Positions 60,101 through 64,000 of a stretch of 64,000 nucleotides of DNA are shown in pieces. Below the pieces are notes generated by a model, which ran no database searches, was not told the origin of the DNA, and was given only the letters and a program-made list of their open reading frames with translations. The stretch lies in contig SWDT01000102.1 of assembly GCA_009193035.1 (NCBI GenBank), positions 62,001-126,000 on the forward strand, in the 5' to 3' direction. The DNA is from Halicephalobus mephisto (lineage: Eukaryota > Nematoda > Chromadorea > Rhabditida > Panagrolaimidae). Both the position numbers and the translations under genes were made by a program. How positions within the stretch are numbered: position 1 is the first letter of the stretch; every line of letters begins with the position of its first letter.

Positions 60101-61443
60101 AATCGACCCGCATTTTACTTGTCCAGGATAACAAACTAAAATTAAATTTATATATTTTAGATTAAAATATTTTAAATTAAATTTAAATTTAAATATTTTA
60201 AATTAAATTTAAATTTATATATTTTAAATCAAAAGTAAATTTATATATTTTTAGTTGAAATTAAATTAAAATATTTTTAGTTAAATTTAAATTTATATAT
60301 TTTTAGTTGAAATTAAATTTAAATATAAATATTTTTAATTAAATTAATATATTTTTAATTAAAATTAAATTTTACATTCATCACTGCCATCGAGACAATC
60401 AACGACCCCGTCTTTGTATTTGGTTATCGAAATGCATTTGTCGCCTAACAAACAATCGTATTCCCCGCTTTCACATCGATCTGTTAGTCGTTTACTTACA
60501 TCTAGAAAATCATTATTATAAAAAATAAAAATAAAAAGCAAAAATAAAAAATAAAAAGGTTGAAATTAAAAAGTTAAAAATTGAAAATAAAAAATAAAAA
60601 ATTTAAAATTTAAAATATCATTAAAAAATTAAAATTTAATATTTAATATTTTAAATGATTTCAAAATTTTTTTAGACTCTCAATTTTGGAAAATTATAAA
60701 ATTTTTCAGAAGATTATAATATTGTAGAATTTTAGAGAAATTTAGAAACTTCTGTAAATTTCAAGAGAATTTTAAAAATATTCATTAAATTCAAAAGAAT
60801 TTCACAAAATTTTATTAAATTTTGAAATATTTCAGAACCTTCAATTTGATTCTGGGGAATTTTAGAAATCTTTACGAAATTTTAAAAAGGTTTCGGAAAT
60901 TTCTATAAAACTATTGATGAATTCAGAGTTTTCAAATGGGTTCTGGAGGGTTCTAGAGAATTTCAGGGAGGTATTCGGAAAATTTTAGGGACTTCTATGG
61001 AATTATTAATAAATTCAGAGTCTTCAAATGGGTTCTGGAGGGTTTTAGAGACTTCCAGGGAGGTTTTTGGAAGAGTTTTAAATTTTTTAAATTAAATTTC
61101 GGAAAATTTCAGGGACTTCTATAAAACTATTGATAAATTCAAAATCTTCAAATGGGTTCTGGAAGATTATAAAAACTTTCAGGGAGGTTTTCGGAAAATT
61201 TCAGGGACTTCTATGGAATTATTAATAAATTCAGAGTTTTCAAATGGGTTCTGGAGGGTTTTAGAGACTTCTACGGACTTCTGATCTGCATTAGCGTAAT
61301 AATAGTGGTCTTGACAAACCTTCATAAGATAGCCATTGACAAACTACATTCTGACTTTGAAGGGCAAGGAGCAAGAAAAGAAACAAAATCGTTTTCTCCG
61401 GCTGGAGGATACGTACGGCAGTGAATTCTGGTAATCGTAGCAT
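54125..61443 (-). CDS. type I membrane receptor with LDLa, EGF-like and SEA-like regions
   Basis: Eleven exons (61443-61320, 60501-60376, 60135-60013, 59936-59823, 59782-59179, 59138-58229, 58185-58035, 57147-56985, 56940-56796, 56751-56313, 56277-54125) join in phase to 1683 residues. Order: signal peptide (TILFLFLLLALQSQNVVC), LDLa-like module ending DCLDGSDE, a Cys-rich segment, a second LDLa-like module ending DCFDGSDE, a 500-residue Pro/Gly/Thr-rich stalk with 17-residue repeats, a Cys-rich EGF/SEA-like region, an EGF-like module (CYDFELNDCNEKADC), one helix (VLFWVLLLLLLAILLPIIA), then a basic anchor and a Ser/Pro-rich tail of about 900 residues. The plan recalls nematode MUA-3/MUP-4 hemidesmosome receptors; adhesion is inferred. 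The tail contains KTARK/SPKTAR motifs. Confidence 0.85.
57160..57370 (-). repeat. 20-bp tandem repeat in receptor intron 7
   Basis: About ten units of AAGTTAAATTTTTATAAA and AAATTAAATTTCTATGAAA type lie next to the acceptor of exon 8. A more balanced island at 57370-57640 follows in the same intron and has no recognisable content. Confidence 0.7.
58708..58862 (-). repeat. 51-bp coding repeat, three copies
   Basis: Inside exon 6 of the LDLa receptor the peptide NIKESEYSSGGKKTSDQ is encoded three times in a row by nearly identical 51-bp units. One copy has Ile in place of the Thr. The DNA identity exceeds what protein selection alone would require, so the expansion is recent. Confidence 0.9.
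60870..61280 (+). repeat. tandem repeat in receptor intron 1
   Basis: Units of about 100-190 bp carry TTCAAATGGGTTCTGGAGGG, TTTCAGGGAGG and GGGACTTCTATGGAATTATT, about four copies. They lie between the signal-peptide exon and the first LDLa exon. Confidence 0.75.
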
Positions 61444-63621
61444 ACAGTACTCAGTAACATTTAATGTCGAACTTTCATCTTTAGTCGATCAATATGTTTA
61501 TACCTGAAGAATAACGGGGTTTAGTTTCGTGAAAAAAGCTCCAAAACTGGATATTACGAAATAACGGATAATCGTCGTAAAAGCATAAAAAGAAAAATTC
61601 GGCATTTTCTTCGTTTTCTCGACTTTACACGGATAAACAAGCACAAATGGGCAAAACTCGGCTTCAAGATGGAGATTCTGCTTTTTGCAGATTTTTGAAA
61701 TACAAAATGATACTTTTTGAAAGATTTCTGAAAAATTCACATCGGTTTTTTAAATTTTTTGGGCGGTGTTCGAGTTGAAAGATGCCTTTGGAAAACCGGA
61801 AACATATGACACTTATTTTAGTCCTAGAAGTATCCCTGTGAGATGGACTTTTGGGATCTGACAATATACCTGGAACATGTCCGAGAATGGAAACGGTTGC
61901 AGCCGGAGGGAAGGCGATTTCCGGCTGTCCACTTTTGACCGTTTCCGGCCGTTGAAAATCCTCTCCGCCTTCGGGATAAAGAATGAAAACTGAAGTGAAT
62001 TGTTTGGTCCTTAAAAAAGCCGAACACCGTCTGGAGAAAATTCTCGGTTCGAGAAGCATATAAAGTTGTCCAAAAAGAGCAAATTGGCTTCTCTCCCGGA
62101 AGAGACAAAACTGGCCCTAAGGCTGTTGTTACGATTTTCTTGGTCTACTTCAAAAAATGATTGTAACACACTTGACTGCCACGTTCCGTCCATGAACAAT
62201 TTATCTGCTTAAAATAGAAAAAATTTCAGAATTACTTTGACCACGGGTCAAGGAATTTTTGTTTCAAAGTTTTTAGGGAAAATTTCAAAAAAATTAAAAA
62301 TTAAATTTTTAGAAAAATTTCAAAAAAAAATTAAAAATTAAATTTTTAGAAAAATTTCAAAAAAAAAATTAAAAATTAAATTTTTTTAGAAAAATTAAAA
62401 AAAAATTAAAACTTTGATTTTTTAGAAAATTAAAAATTTTCGAAAAAAAAATTAAAAATTAGATTTTTTTTAATTTTCGAAAAAAAAAATTAAAAATTAG
62501 ATTTTTTGAGATAAATTAAATTAACAACAATACAGGTTTGGTGAATGAGATATTCTTGAGATAACTTGTTTGGATATATTTAGCTGAATAAACGGATCTC
62601 TTATTTAGCGATACATGAATTTAAAAAATTTAAAATTTCGAAATTTTTAAAACTCTACCGTAAGCTTTTGGAATTTTTAATTTTTTTAAACTCTTGGATT
62701 GTGGATTGAAAAGAAAAAAATTTCAAAAAATTCAATAATTTCCTGTAAAATTCGACTTTTTTGAATTTTTTAATATGAATTTTAAAAATCTCTGTTATGA
62801 TGATTTTACGAAATTATTTTATTTCTAATTTCTATAACAATATGCTTTTTTATTTTAAAAATTATTAAAAATCTTTATTTTTCTAAAATTTTTATTTTTT
62901 TTAAATTTTTATTTTTTTTTATTTTTAAAAATTTTCATTTTTTTTTAAATTTTTGTAAAAAGAGAAAAAAAAAATAAATCCGGTGTTTCATTGTTAATTT
63001 TGATTTTATTTTTTTTCATAAATTTTAGAATTTTAAAAAATCTAAAAATTTGCATTGAAACAATTTCGAAAATTTTATTTCCAGTTTTTCAGAATAGTGT
63101 GATTTTTTAAGATTTCAGAATTTCGTCGTAAAAAAAATAAAAAAGTAATAAAAAAAATAATAAAAAAATTTGGCAATTTCGATTTTCTTTTTTTAAACTT
63201 TAAAAATAATTTTGATTTTTTTATTTTAATTAAATGTAAAATTTTCAAATTTTGTTATTTTAAAAATTTTATTTTTTTAATTTTTTAACAAATTCAAATT
63301 TACAGTAATCCGATTCTGAATTATTAATAATAAAGTACTTTGTAAAAATATTTCGAAATAATTTGTTGAAAAATTTAAAATTATTAAAAATTGGATAATT
63401 TTATTTTTTATACAAAAATCGAAAAATACAAAAGTTTAAAGCGTCCCTGATGAAATTGATGCAAAACTATATGATAAAAATCAAAAATCAAAAATTGCAC
63501 AAAAGTGAAAAATTCTAAAAAATCAAAAAACTGGAAAATTAAACATAATTCCAGTCAAAAAAAAGTCAATTTTCACGGTCCCATTACTGTATCGTTATTG
63601 ATTTCAGTAAAGTTTAGAAAT
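61444..63621. other. receptor promoter region and unassigned sequence
   Basis: On the minus strand a six-codon upstream ATG frame (ATGAAAGTTCGACATTAA) precedes the receptor start by about 23 bases. An island at 61500-62200 has balanced composition and open frames up to 131 codons with no motif; it may be promoter or decayed sequence. 62250-62520 is a tandem array of TTTTTAGAAAAATTTCAAAA type. The rest, to 63600, is A/T-rich with an ATTCGTGT-like motif at about 63049. Confidence 0.5.
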
Positions 63622-63896
63622 TTAAGCATAATCGAGATCGTTTTCTGCCCGTCTTCTTCCGAAAGGGGTTCTTTGAAGTAGTTCATGCAAATTAGGTCTG
63701 TCAGGTCTGACGTTGTAAGCAGCGCCGTTTTCGTCGAAAAACAGATATGACGGTTTCGAATACGACCTGGGCCAGATCAGTTCTCCTCCGACAGAACCTA
63801 TGGGACGGATGAATTGACTTGCAAAAGTGTCATCAGTGTTTTTTTCACGTTCAAGTAGACGTTTATAAACATCTTCGACCGTGATCGAATGAACAC
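63622..63896 (-). CDS. last exon of an unknown gene, continues past the right edge
   Basis: A clean acceptor (TTTTCAG before 63896) opens a frame of 91 complete codons ending in TAA at 63622. The product reads VHSITVEDVYKRLLERE, then a Gly-rich GSVGGELIWP, YLFFDENGAAYNVRPDRP and an Arg-rich PFGRRRAENDLDYA end. Coding character is convincing: no repeats, ordinary amino-acid mix, splice site in phase. I do not recognise the family. The RRR could be a processing site if the protein is secreted. Upstream exons lie beyond 64000 on the plus coordinate. Confidence 0.7.
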
Positions 63897-64000
63897 CTGA
63901 AAATCATCAATTTTGAAAAACGATGATATGGCTCAAACGGGAGATTAATCAAATGTTCTTTGAAAATTATTGAACCCGTTTTTGATGACAATTTTTTATG

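Noticed and set aside
1..64000. CRISPR array
   Set aside because: Tandem repeats are abundant but none has constant repeats with unique equal-length spacers, and the DNA is eukaryotic.

Overview
The window is nuclear DNA of a small-intron nematode, probably a rhabditid and possibly Caenorhabditis-like. The genes have short exons, GT-AG introns ending in TTTTCAG or TTTTAG, and some start codons directly behind an acceptor, as expected for spliced-leader trans-splicing. SoxD/EGL-13, nematode-type LDLa/EGF/SEA receptor and TA-flanked MITE features fit. Everything outside exons is very A+T-rich and full of short tandem repeats. No bacterial genes, operons with ribosome sites, or CRISPR arrays were seen.

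Left block (1.7-16.2 kb) is gene-dense. It holds a four-helix LAPTM/DUF7027-like membrane protein (+), a COX18-type mitochondrial insertase (-, tail-to-tail with the first), an SLC17-type anion transporter (+, head-to-head with COX18), a PLD3/4-type phospholipase D (-) and a mitochondrial class I release factor (-). All five could be rebuilt exon by exon with consistent phases and expected lengths. COX18 and the release factor both serve mitochondrial gene expression and cytochrome oxidase assembly. The LAPTM-like, SLC17 and PLD3-like proteins all belong to families that often act in lysosomes or vesicles. I do not claim co-regulation.

Middle block (16.2-32.8 kb) is a gene desert. Islands of more balanced composition alternate with A/T minisatellites, and I could not assign any protein. 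It contains a roughly 550 bp satellite with GTATCTGATAC palindromes and a paired dispersed repeat, both of which recur near 47.6 and 50.0 kb.

Right block (32.8-64 kb) starts with egl-13 (SoxD, nine exons, +). A gene-free stretch at 38.4-44.7 kb follows, with three MITEs that have terminal inverted repeats and TA target sites. Next come a divergent rhodopsin-family GPCR (-), a second repeat-rich desert at 46.9-54.1 kb with a relic of an IS1595/Merlin-like transposase, an 11-exon type I membrane receptor with LDLa, EGF and SEA-like regions and a long cytoplasmic tail (-), and the last exon of an unknown gene running off the right edge (-).

The most unusual features are non-coding: the inverted pair of 144-bp-period arrays flanking the left genes, the strand-biased ATTCGTGTYGAGA motif found at a dozen or more places, the tandem tRNA-like cassette in an SLC17 intron, and the dimeric CGATAGYCTGAATATCAGGG repeat at two distant loci. 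All splice models and family calls come from reading the sequence by eye.
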